Part shown: positions 55,773 to 64,000 of the stretch, piece after piece | Layout of the letters: each line of letters begins with the position of its first letter | Position numbering within the stretch: the first letter of the stretch is position 1 | Assembly: GCA_006503535.1 (NCBI GenBank) | Contig: QYRS01000009.1 | Span: 2,604,001 to 2,668,000, forward strand | From: Arthrinium phaeospermum | Lineage: Eukaryota > Ascomycota > Sordariomycetes > Amphisphaeriales > Apiosporaceae | DNA: 64,000 nt | Direction: 5' to 3' | Notes under the pieces: generated by a model | Told to the model about the DNA's origin: nothing | What the model saw: the letters and a program-made list of their open reading frames with translations, nothing else | Databases searched by the model: none | Position numbers and translations under genes: made by a program

Positions 55773-56999
55773 ATGGATCGCATCGCAGGCGTCGTCGCGT
55801 CTGCGCTCACCCGGCGGCAAGACGCTGGCGCCCCCGAACCGGATGCTGGTACTAGCGGCTTCACGGTAGAAACACAATGCGACAACGGCAACGAGTTCGA
55901 CGGCCGCATCGGCCTGCGCGTCTCGTCCATCTTTGTCATCCTGGTCGGCTCCCTGATTGGCGCCATGCTGCCCGTCGTCCTGGCTAGGAGCTCCAAGATG
56001 CGCGTGCCCAAGCTGGCCTTCTTCGTCGCCAAGTACTTCGGCACGGGCGTCATCATCGCGACGGCGCTCATCCACCTGCTGACGCCCGCCTTCGAGGCCC
56101 TTGGCTCGCCCTGCCTGGAGGAGTACGCCATCTCGGAGTACTCGTGGGCGGCCGGCATCTGCCTCATGTCCATCATGGCCATGTTCGTCATGGAGATCCT
56201 GATTGCGCACTACGACATCTTCGACGGCCACACGCACGACGCCGAGTCCCTCGACCCGTCGCTCGACCTGCTTAGGAAGAAGGGCAGCGACTCGTCGTCC
56301 CCGCCGTCGCCGACGCCCGCGCACGCCCAGCCGCACTCGCATGGCCCCAAAGACCTGGAAGCAGGCCACGGTGGAGGAGTCAAGGAAGCGACTGAGGGCC
56401 ACCCGCGATTCCAAGTGCCCGGCGCCGACACCGATATTTCCTACCCCCGCGGCGAAGACCACCTCGGCCACGCCCGCGACCACACCGAAAACGACAGCTA
56501 CTCGGCCTTCGCGGCGCAGATGACGGCCATCTTCATCCTCGAGTTCGGCGTCATCTTCCACAGCATCTTCATCGGCCTGACCCTGGCTGTGGCCGGCGAC
56601 GAGTTCGACATCCTGTACATCGTCCTCGTCTTCCACCAGACCTTTGAGGGGCTCGGTCTCGGCGCGCGGCTCGCCACGGCGTCGTGGCCCAAGGCCAAGA
56701 GCTACATGCCCTACCTGCTGGCCGGCATGTATGCCATTAGCACGCCCGTCGCCATCGCCGTCGGCCTGGGGGTGCGGCAGACGCTGTCGCCCAGCAGCCC
56801 CACCACGCTGATCGTCAACGGCGTGTTCGACTCCATCAGCGCGGGTATCCTGCTGTACACGGGGCTCGTCGAGCTGCTGGCGCACGAGTTCATGTTCAAC
56901 CCGGATATGCAGAAGGCCGGGCTCGGGATCAAGTTGCTGGCTTTGGGATGCATTGCGTTGGGGGCTGGGTTGATGGCGCTCCTGGGTAAATGGGCTTAG
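55773..56999 (+). CDS. ZIP-family zinc transporter (Zrt1/Zrt2-like)
   Basis: Intronless, 408 residues from ATG 55773 (an upstream in-frame ATG at 55665 gives a leader unlike the family). Eight membrane helices are expected. Helix 2-3 region: KLAFFVAKYFGTGVIIATALIHLL, with the His of helix 3. A long His/Asp-rich cytosolic loop follows between helices 3 and 4 (residues about 150-245, GHTHD and HSHG clusters, a metal-sensing loop). Helices 4-5 carry EFGVIFHSIFIGLTLAVAG and VLVFHQTFEGLGLGARLA, with the His, Glu and Asp/His residues that form the binuclear metal site. The C-terminus ends in a short tail as in all ZIPs. It imports Zn(II), perhaps other divalent metals, at the plasma membrane. Zinc-response-like sites lie upstream. 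Confidence 0.95.
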   Translation: MDRIAGVVASALTRRQDAGAPEPDAGTSGFTVETQCDNGNEFDGRIGLRVSSIFVILVGSLIGAMLPVVLARSSKMRVPKLAFFVAKYFGTGVIIATALIHLLTPAFEALGSPCLEEYAISEYSWAAGICLMSIMAMFVMEILIAHYDIFDGHTHDAESLDPSLDLLRKKGSDSSSPPSPTPAHAQPHSHGPKDLEAGHGGGVKEATEGHPRFQVPGADTDISYPRGEDHLGHARDHTENDSYSAFAAQMTAIFILEFGVIFHSIFIGLTLAVAGDEFDILYIVLVFHQTFEGLGLGARLATASWPKAKSYMPYLLAGMYAISTPVAIAVGLGVRQTLSPSSPTTLIVNGVFDSISAGILLYTGLVELLAHEFMFNPDMQKAGLGIKLLALGCIALGAGLMALLGKWA

Positions 57000-57700
57000 A
57001 GATAATAAAATATTTTGGCATTGGGCAATAGACAGATAGAATCGGAATCAAAACTACGACTTAATGGAATGATGTTCTATTTACTTACTGTGTCCACCTA
57101 CCACCACCACTTAGCCCTTGGAGAACATGACCCTGTAGTGGCCGACTGTTGTCTGAGGAGGGCTGGAGAGGGGCGTGCCGGTCCTGGGTGTCGACGCTGC
57201 CTTTGTCATTGAAGCAGATGAGCTACGGCATGATCGAAATTAGCGATGGCTAAGGGAAAGCAAGGTCTGCACGCCTTTCTCTCACATCCTGTAGATGTTA
57301 GTGGCGGGTTGGTGGCTCAGCCCACCCATTTTATGGATATCTTAGTTTATTAGTTAGGAGGTAGCTTTCGTTAAATCATTACCGTGTTTCCTACCGATTC
57401 TGCTTCATATGGGTCCCCCGCACAGGGGCGACAAGCCCGATATCGATGCTCCGTGTCTCGGAAACGGTCTGGACACCAGGAGCATCCGTTCATGTTGGAT
57501 CGAGTGGTTGCCAACGCGAGATGCCCGTGTGCATGTATCATGTGCCCATCCCAGTGCCGTGTACACCTCGTCCGGCAGCACGCGGTATGGCGTTGCATCA
57601 TCAGCCTCAACCTATCTCAGTGTTCCCCGTGTCATTCGGTGGGTAGCCCATGATCCGCCCGCCGCCTGAGGACCTTGTTCCTGTTGGTCGGGGGTTGGTC
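57000..57700. other. 3' flank of the ZIP gene and decayed downstream part of a retroelement
   Basis: No intact frame. The stretch from about 57380 to 57700 is probably the decayed 3' continuation of the Ty3/gypsy fragment that follows, but I could not identify a domain in it. Confidence 0.35.
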
Positions 57701-58210
57701 GGGATCAAGTTGAGTTCGGCAGGGTTCGAACCACATCACTGCTCCTCAATGGAAATACCTACGCTCTGGCGTCCTCGGTGTGTTCCTCGTCGTATCACTT
57801 CCTTGAGCGGTGGTACGATGAAGGCATATCCAAGCCAAGGCTGTCTCGAGCGGGCTGGCCCACGGAGTATCGCCTCCGTCACAATGGAACCGAAGCGCGA
57901 TCTCCACCTCCTGGTTCGTTCGTTCGCTCTGGCCATCCGTTTGGGCATGGTATCCCGTGGAAAATGCCAGTTTAGTCCCTTGTCTGGCCCAAAATGTGCG
58001 CCAGAATTGTGCCACGAACTTGGGGTCTCGATCCGAGATGATCTTTTGGGGGTACACCCCAATCCGCCTGCAGCAGCGCCGAGATGATCTGGTCTGCTCA
58101 CGTTTCCGACGTGTACGTCGTATGCCCCGGTACCAGGAGCTTCTTTTTCGAGAACCGGTCCGTTGTCGTCAGCAGACTATCGTATGTATCCCATGGGGAA
58201 CGTGCCACAG
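57701..58210 (-). mobile_element. Ty3/gypsy retrotransposon fragment: integrase core, broken
   Basis: Read on the minus strand, the region from about 58200 to 57750 carries an integrase core. A DSLLTTTDRFSKKKLLVPGH segment with the first catalytic Asp and, after a frame change, IISDRDPKFVAQFW with the second Asp are followed by YHAQTDGQSERTNQEVE with the catalytic Glu. This is the D-D-E pattern of Ty3/gypsy elements. It is damaged: a stop stands where a Trp codon is expected (around 58110) and a small insertion or deletion lies near 58050. No LTR, reverse transcriptase or RNase H was found in the window, though upstream minus-strand sequence to about 58380 keeps traces of the zinc-binding region. 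A non-functional relic. Confidence 0.8.
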
Positions 58211-58860
58211 TGTGCCTTTGGCGCTTGCTTGTGGCAGACCGAACGAAGGCACCTCCGAGCCAAGAACGTCTCGAGCGGGCTGGCCTGGCATCAGCAGCTT
58301 CTTCTTGGAGAGAAGAAACGATCGGTGGTGGTCAAGGAGAGGCTATCCAACATGGTCCAACCGGGTGACCTGCTATAATGCCCCTCGGGTTGGGCCTGCG
58401 GTACACCCATGATGAAGTCTCAGGCAATTGTTACGCAAGACGGTGGTGGTGTCTCCGTGGGCTGGAGTATCCCGATCTTTCTCTTGGCCCGGTCTTACTG
58501 GTTTCGGATTCAGGTTGGGGGATCGCGTACAGGGGCCAGGAACGGACTGGGGTTGGACTTCTGTCTTATAGGCTTGGTGGACTGCGGGGTAGTATGAGGA
58601 ATCAGAGGGCAGCGACACCGTGGAGAGGGAACTTGATGGGGGAGAAGGGAAAGAAATAGCTTACAAATATTACCATGAGGGAAGAAAGGCGAACAGAGAG
58701 CAATAGATAGCTATGTTGATGCCCCCGATTATCCCATTGCCAGCCAGGCTCGCACAACACTGGCAAGTTAATCCATTGCTATTATTCTGTAGCCGGCCAT
58801 CCTATTACCAGCTATTGTGTTCAGCTATTATGTTAACGTCTACTGAATTTTTGCTACTGG
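58211..58860. other. Probable continuation of the retroelement relic, then unassigned sequence
   Basis: Minus-strand traces of the integrase zinc-binding domain extend to about 58380. Beyond this no frame or repeat could be assigned. Confidence 0.35.
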
Positions 58861-59280
58861 TTGTCAAGTCGCCAAGGCCCCTTTCGCCGCCCCTTTCGCC
58901 GCCCCTTTCGCCACCTCTTTCGCCGCCCCTTTCGCCGCCTCTTCCGCCGCCTCTTCCGCCGCCTCTTCCGCCGTCCCCTTCGCCGTCCCTTTCGCTGTCC
59001 CCTTCGCCGTCCCTTTCGCCGTCCCCTTCGCCGCCCCTTTCGCTGTCCCCTTCGCCACCCCTTTTTGTTGAATGGGCTGAGGTGGCTCCGAGACGAGTAC
59101 TACGACGGCGACATGCCCGAGATTGTTCGGCGAGCAAACGCCTTCCGTGGCTTTCCCCAGTTAGACGACGAGGACTTCAACCCCTTGAGTGCTGCCGGTG
59201 CTGCCGAGCGCCGCGCTTATTACCGATCTGAGAAGGGCCGTGAGGAACTCCGGCCCTATCTGCCCACAATCAAGAAGTAA
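58861..59280 (+). CDS. Doubtful frame with 12-base repeats and a normal C-terminus
   Basis: A 139-codon frame whose first half is translated minisatellite (Phe-Arg-Arg type) and whose second half, from about 59070, reads WLRDEYYDGDMPEIVRRANA, then FRGFPQLDDEDFNPLS, and ends PYLPTIKK. The second half has plausible protein composition and may be the remains of an element-borne or host gene whose front was lost or lies behind an intron. No family recognised. Confidence 0.3.
   Translation: MSSRQGPFRRPFRRPFRHLFRRPFRRLFRRLFRRLFRRPLRRPFRCPLRRPFRRPLRRPFRCPLRHPFLLNGLRWLRDEYYDGDMPEIVRRANAFRGFPQLDDEDFNPLSAAGAAERRAYYRSEKGREELRPYLPTIKK
58878..59063. repeat. 12-base minisatellite, CCCCTTTCGCCG type
   Basis: About 15.5 degenerate copies of a 12-base unit, each with a TTCGCC core. 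An inverted relative lies at 59527-59624. Read as protein it gives Phe-Arg-Arg repeats, which is probably not meaningful on its own. Confidence 0.85.
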
Positions 59281-60363
59281 TATATATCTGAGGGCGAGTA
59301 GGTCCATTATACGAAGAACCTGGTAGTCCGTGCGGCTTGCGCTCGTGACGCCCCTTTTGGCAGTGCCGGTAGCCCCTGAACTGGTGATATTAACACTTAC
59401 GCCGCCCTTTTCACTGCCTAATTTTCTAAAATTAACAGCTAAGAAAAGTTCTTATAGAAAAATGAAATTAAATATTTTTTTTTTTTTTAAAAAAAAGTAA
59501 AAGAAGTTTATAAACAGTTTCTAAACAAAGGCGGTAAAAAGGCGGCGAAAGGGCGGTAAAAAGGCGGCGAAAGGGCGGCAAAGGGGAGGCGTGAAGACGG
59601 CGAAAGAGGCGGCGAAAGGGGCGCCCTGACCACACCCCGCGATATGCGTAAGCAAGCAGCCGGTCCCGGTTGCGGTTGTAATATCATGCCGTCCGCTGGT
59701 GTCCCCGCCGTTCCGCAGTCTGGCGCTTGACAGGAGACGCTAACGTACTTTTATCACATGGCATCCCCGACTCCCCTTCCAGTCCGCCCAGCGAGCTTCT
59801 GAAGGCCCTGAATGACCTACTCATCATAGAGATCCGCATCGCGCGCAACGGCGCCAGTCAATTGGGGAGTTCGCAGAGGCGGTAAAGCCTTTGAAAGCCA
59901 TGAGCGACAAGTGGAACGAAAGGCGCATTGCTGCCAAAGATCCCATTGCCTATTATCTATGGTATCCCAATGGCCAGATATCTGATTATGCCGTTGTCAG
60001 CCAGTTATTCCGTTGCCAGCCTATGGCCGTTGATTCCGTTGTTAGCCATGTTGTCACAAATTATCCCATGGACAGTCACTCAAAGACACGACATAATTAT
60101 AATTATTCACAGAGAGGGACAGGGGAACAATTGCCAGTCATTTCTCGTATTCATCATTATCCTGCTTACTCCGCAGGATATCAAAGCCAAAGTTCTCCCT
60201 TGTGTCCGTCCCTTCCAGAAATATGCCGCCTACATCGCGTTCGCGACGGCCTCATCGTATCGTACAATCCATTCATTTCCTGAAATATGCCGTGCGTACT
60301 GCGTTCGCAACGGTCTTATGGCATCTTGGAAATCGTCCCAACGCACGTTCGGATACCCTCAGG
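59281..60363. other. Repeat-rich non-coding stretch
   Basis: It contains poly-T/poly-A (about 59475-59497), the inverted minisatellite (59527-59624) and a pair of about 40-base diverged direct repeats (starting near 60216 and 60281, sharing GAAATATGCCG and GCGTTCGC). Frames here look random. Confidence 0.5.
59527..59624. repeat. Inverted partner minisatellite, GGCGAAAG type
   Basis: Degenerate tandem units GGCGGCGAAAGG / GGCGGTAAAAAG, the reverse complement in type of the array at 58878-59063. About 460 bases separate the two arrays. Confidence 0.8.
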
Positions 60364-61625
60364 CTAGATGAGCAAGTAGTCATCCACCAAGTCGTCTTCA
60401 CTGACCTCCATACCCAAGTCCTCGTACTCGACAATGTCAAACTCCAGGTCTGTGTCTTCCTCAGAGACCTCGGCGGCAGGAGAGAGGATGCTTTTCTTCA
60501 TCGCATCGCGCAGGGGGCCAGAACCTTCGCCATTCATGCGCTCCAGATACTCCGGATTGAACGTGGTACTGCCATCCGGACTCTCAACGAATTCTGAGAG
60601 GTCTTTCTCCTCAGTTTCCTCATCAGCGGCCTCGTTATCTGAACCGCCGTTAAAAGGCTTGGCTGCGGCGACACCGGTAGCAGCATCCATCATGGTGGGC
60701 AGACGGGTACGCTCGGTCATCCAGGCTAGGAGGTCGGCCTCAGAGAAGATCGCGACAAAGATGGCATTGAGTCGGTCAGCGCGACGAGAGACGTCACGGG
60801 GCTTATTACCATGAGGGTCGGCCTTGGGGATGTCGGTGACAACGAGGTAATTATTGGCGACAGTCTTATAGTACTATGACTCGTTAGTAAACCGTTTGAA
60901 ACCGTTCGAGGACCGTCTGGGGACCGTTTCGTGAAGAACGGGACCGTCCGAGAACCGTTTTGTGAAGAACGGGGACCATTGGGTGAATAACTTACTTCGT
61001 CAATAAATTTAGCATCCGGGGACCACTGACGGAAGCCGCAGTACGTATTCCGGCCCCGACCGTACAGCTTGGCGGCGTGGGCTTGGATATCCATATCCGT
61101 GAGCGCCTTTGCCTCAGGGTACAGGTCAGTCTGCTCAAGGACTTGGTCCTTGGTTAAGCCCTGGCATCGGAATCGGTCCACCATAATGTCGATCTTGCTG
61201 ATCGTGAAGATGGATGGAGCTTCGTGCTTCTCAGGCTGAGGAACCTCGAGCTTGGTGAGAACCGGGGTGTCGCGGGGAGTAGGATGCGCGACCGGAGCAG
61301 GAGCTGCGACAGTAGCAGGAGCGGCGATGGGGGCAGGCATCTTGTACATGGGGTGAGTACCCTGAGCGATGACAGAGCGACGTGTGCGAAAAGGGACCAT
61401 GGGTGCGCCCGCATTGTTGTAGTTCTCCACCACCTGAGAACCCGTGGCAGGCATCGGCTGCTGGTAATTGGCGACCTGACCGACGCCGGCGTAAGGGATA
61501 GTGTACGGCATGTAGCCGTACTTGCGCGGCTCTGGGGCAGAGGCAGGCAACATGCTCGTCATGTATGGCTGGCCTTGGTTAGCATGGCTCGCGCTGGCAG
61601 CGGCGGAGAAGGTTTCTTTGGACAT
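60364..61625 (-). CDS. Protein of unknown function with long intronic repeat
   Basis: Exons 61625-60996 and 60873-60364 join at GACGAA/TACTAT, in phase, to 379 residues. The N-terminal 140 residues are Ala/Pro/Tyr/Met-rich and probably disordered. A central block (about 150-270) reads ISKIDIMVDRFRCQGLTKDQ, then LYGRGRNTYCGFRQWSPDAK, and after the intron YYKTVANNYLVVTDIPKADP and RADRLNAIFVAIFSEADLL. The C-terminal 100 residues are very acidic. Composition and spliced continuity indicate a true gene, but I recognise no family. Alternative start: Met 20 codons upstream (61682). Its setting among repeats leaves open that it belongs to a mobile element. Confidence 0.65.
60874..60995 (-). repeat. 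Intron with internal repeats
   Basis: The intron contains ACCGTTT(C/T)GTGAAGAACGGG-like units and shorter GACCGT(T/C) words repeated three to five times between about 60893 and 60982, so the intron itself is a small tandem array. Confidence 0.6.
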
Positions 61626-63704
61626 GGTCGCAAAGAATGGGATGGGTAGAAGGGAAGACAACATGTCGAAAGCAAAGGCCAAAGGTGAAATAAATATTCC
61701 ATGAGCGACGACAGAGTAGTGTGAACGGAATAAAAAAGACTTACGTTGGTGTCGTTCATCGTGAAGAGGATGTCGTGAACGAGATTAACTACTAGTTAAA
61801 GAGGATGTTGGGAACGAAGACGGCGTTGCGTGAATAATTATTCGCTAAGGCGAAAGGAAGATGCGTGACGGGAGGATGTTATTGTTGTGGGAGGGGGAGG
61901 GTTGGGTGAGTTAAGGTAGATGGAAACAATTAAGTAGTCCTGGGGGGAGGGGAACAGTTGCAAGTTACCAGGCTTTACTGATCTTAAGTAGGTAAAGCAG
62001 GTGCGAAGGAAAGAAGCAGATCAGTAGGCAAGACGGTAAAGGTGAAAAGAGTGACCTGCTGTACCTGAGGGGTGGGCCAAACAAGCAGAAAACCCCCGCG
62101 GCGCGTGTAAGTCGAAGGCAACTAGCTCTATAACGCACCCTAGAAACACTGCTGCACAGCGCCCCACCGACTGTTCACAGCTCTTCGAGGTCGCAAATGG
62201 TCGATAACACTTACATCGAGATCACCCTCGGCTAAAGGCAAGTTTCTGCGTGCCCTGCGTGGCCAGATATGGCTGTTTGAAGTTGGTGCTGGTTGGTGAT
62301 ATCTCACAGCTCAGTGAATAAAAGCTACCTCGTAGTTCCTTCCCCTCCCGCATCACCGGCTCTTGCGGGCTCTTCGGGGTCGGAATCGGGCGAAAACATT
62401 ATTATCAAGGTCGATTTCGGCTAAAGATGAGTTTCTACGGTTCCTGTGTGGCCAGATATGCTTTATTGAAGTTGGTGATGTATCTACTCGTGAGGTGGGG
62501 GCAGCTGGACGTGACGGCGCCGTGAATACAGCCTCGCTTTCAGACGGTAGTAGTCCGAGTACCCCACATTACAAGCAAACAGGTACGGCCCGGCCCGGGT
62601 GGACCTCGAACCTCGGATTTTGAACAACGGTTCAACGGCTACTGGTGGGGCTGACCCAGTTCCTAAGGTCATCTGCTGGGTGAAGACATGCACCCAGAGT
62701 AGGTACGAAGGTTGGTATATAGAAGCTACGATTACTATGTGACTACTGGAGATTGAAAGTCGCAAAGGAGGAACTGCTTGTTTATATATTTGGAATATCT
62801 TGATCTATGTATGCCATTCATCTTGATCCCTCTTGACAGCTTCCAAGGGAGTCAACATATGCGTATCCCTCAAGCAAGGGCCGTGCCGTACGCAAGGGCA
62901 GTGGGGCGCTTAGAGGGGCCGTGTGGGCTGGAGGCACCGTCGGGGCGGTTACCGGTAGACCCAGGTGCTTATTTGGAGAGGCATGCTTAAGTAGAAGGCC
63001 CCGAAATGGATTGCTAACAGTGTAGTTAGTGACGATGTTTGGGCACCAGTCACCGGCAGTGGCTCGCTATTTCCATACAGGGGGTCTGACACAGAGAATC
63101 TCTGCAAATACTTGCCAGGTGAATTGTTGTACACATATAAACATTTGAGGCTGTTGATTTTATCAAAACAAACACCCTGCGAATCTAGATATCTTCATTT
63201 GTTGGCCATACCTTGCGTGTGAAGCTGTATCCCTAGGTCATACCACCCGTATTCAGTCAACACTGCTCAGGCTTTGGTGTTTGACCAGCCCTAGAAATGA
63301 TCTTGCTCTTGCATGCCAGCAGATTGCTTGGCTGGAGTTTCCTACAGATCTCCCATGCAGCCTCGAGGGTCCACTCTTCTTGCTTTCCATATTCTCCTTG
63401 CTTGAGGGATGACTGTCAGCTTGCAAACCGGGGCTGCTAACTCAAACTGTTCGTAGCTAGGGCGAACACGACATGCTTCACGTCCGAGAGGAGTTATGAC
63501 TTGACCTCGGATCGAACAAAGACAGGAACCAGGTTTCTGTGAATAAGTCTCTTTATCCTCCGCGAACGGCATTAACGACCATACAGATCTATACAAAAAG
63601 AACAAAGGCACGAACATGCGCAGATACACCGAAAACCCACGCTTCGAGCGAGAAAGCCGGATGCCAAGTGAGCAATCTCCGCGGCTTGCGAGTCGCCAAC
63701 AAAC
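61626..63704. other. 2 kb non-coding region with old direct repeat
   Basis: No supported gene on either strand. A diverged 109-base direct repeat lies at 62180-62288 and 62369-62477 (separate entry). The rest is unassigned. Confidence 0.45.
62180..62477. repeat. Diverged 109-base direct repeat
   Basis: Copies at 62180-62288 and 62369-62477 (offset 189) can be aligned without gaps over most of their length, sharing GCTCTTCG, CGGCTAAAG, GAGTTTCT-like and GTGGCCAGATATG blocks and ending GAAGTTGGTG. Estimated by eye at around 70% alike. The origin is unknown, perhaps an old solo repeat or a decayed gene family. Confidence 0.65.
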
Positions 63705-64000
63705 ATGGAGGAGGACGAAGGGCTCCGCGAAATACACCAGGTCCTGCACGGCTACTTCGAGAACGACACCCGACGGAGGTTTCAGCTCGAAGGCCCCATC
63801 GCGTCCGGCGCCGACTCGATCGCTTGGGGAGTTCAGCAAACGACTTGCGGCCAGGCCTGTCAGCGGATCGTGCTCAAGACGCCGAAGTGGGCGGACTTGG
63901 GCGGAGGGGAGGAAGAAGAAAGCCCTAGCGACGGCAGCACTGCTTGGAACAATGACAGCAACACTCCGGACCCTATCGAGAACGAGAAGAAGTGGCTGAG
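63705..64000 (+). CDS. Protein-kinase-like N-terminus, cut by window end
   Basis: ATG at 63705; the frame is open to the window edge (98 codons visible). After a short helix the sequence EGPIASGADSIAWGVQ resembles a glycine-rich nucleotide-binding loop and RIVLKTPKW a beta3 strand with the ATP-contacting Lys. IENEKKWL near the edge fits the helix-C region with its Glu. The loop lacks the usual third Gly, as in many fungal kinase-like proteins of unclear activity. Only the front of the domain is present, so catalytic residues cannot be judged. Confidence 0.55.
   Translation, partial: MEEDEGLREIHQVLHGYFENDTRRRFQLEGPIASGADSIAWGVQQTTCGQACQRIVLKTPKWADLGGGEEEESPSDGSTAWNNDSNTPDPIENEKKWL

Noticed and set aside
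55692..56885. Minus-strand frame of 397 codons over the ZIP gene
   Set aside because: Shadow of the strong plus-strand ZIP gene; composition is Asp/Gly/Val/Arg-biased and it has no domain.
60216..60330. Direct repeats of about 40 bases as a CRISPR-like array
   Set aside because: Only two diverged copies in a eukaryotic genome; no array structure.
62580..62650. tRNA-like B-box (GGTTCGAGGTCC on the minus strand)
   Set aside because: No matching A-box, acceptor stem or anticodon arm could be drawn.

Overview
The window comes from a filamentous ascomycete, probably a Sordariomycete. The reasons are short GT-AG introns of about 45-80 bases with CTAAC/CTGAC branch sites, a HET-domain protein, a CYP505-type P450-reductase fusion, a PDR-type ABC transporter, PF20684-like rhodopsin and DUF6594 families, and MDM10. 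I cannot name the species. All exon structures were deduced by eye from reading frames and splice signals. Intron junctions were checked for phase; the 5' starts are less certain.

Layout. 1-7.5 kb: a partial gene, a large membrane protein and two small secreted proteins. 7.8-9.7 kb: an MFS sugar transporter (-). 10.8-14.9 kb: a caspase-like protein (-), a 67-residue protein (+) and a DUF6594 membrane protein (+). 15.2-15.7 kb: a hAT-like non-autonomous transposon with intact target-site duplication. 15.8-20.7 kb: an eight-exon PDR ABC transporter (-) with a perfect PDRE-like octamer upstream. 21.7-24.8 kb: an alkaline ceramidase (-) and a polytopic membrane protein (+). 25.5-29.4 kb: a CYP505 self-sufficient P450 (+). 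29.8-36.6 kb: a divergent pair, a HeLo/SesA-like ankyrin protein (-) and a HET-ankyrin protein (+). 37.1-40 kb: a glutathione transferase (-) and a decayed rhodopsin-like receptor (+). 40.8-42.5 kb: an ankyrin-deaminase fusion (-). 43.8-57 kb: conserved genes, namely ribosomal protein eS19, a His/Ser/Lys-rich small protein, a C2H2 regulator, MDM10 and a ZIP zinc transporter. 57-64 kb: repeat-rich sequence with a broken Ty3/gypsy integrase, mirror-image minisatellites, a conserved-looking gene of unknown function and the start of a kinase-like gene.

The most interesting theme is the 10.8-42.5 kb accessory stretch. It holds several gene types linked in fungi to self/non-self recognition or regulated cell death: caspase-like, HeLo-like, HET and large ankyrin proteins. 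It also holds an ankyrin protein carrying an HxE/PCxxC deaminase signature. Detoxification or transport genes (ABC, CYP505, GST, MFS) lie among them. That these act together is inference; the sequence shows only domain content and arrangement.
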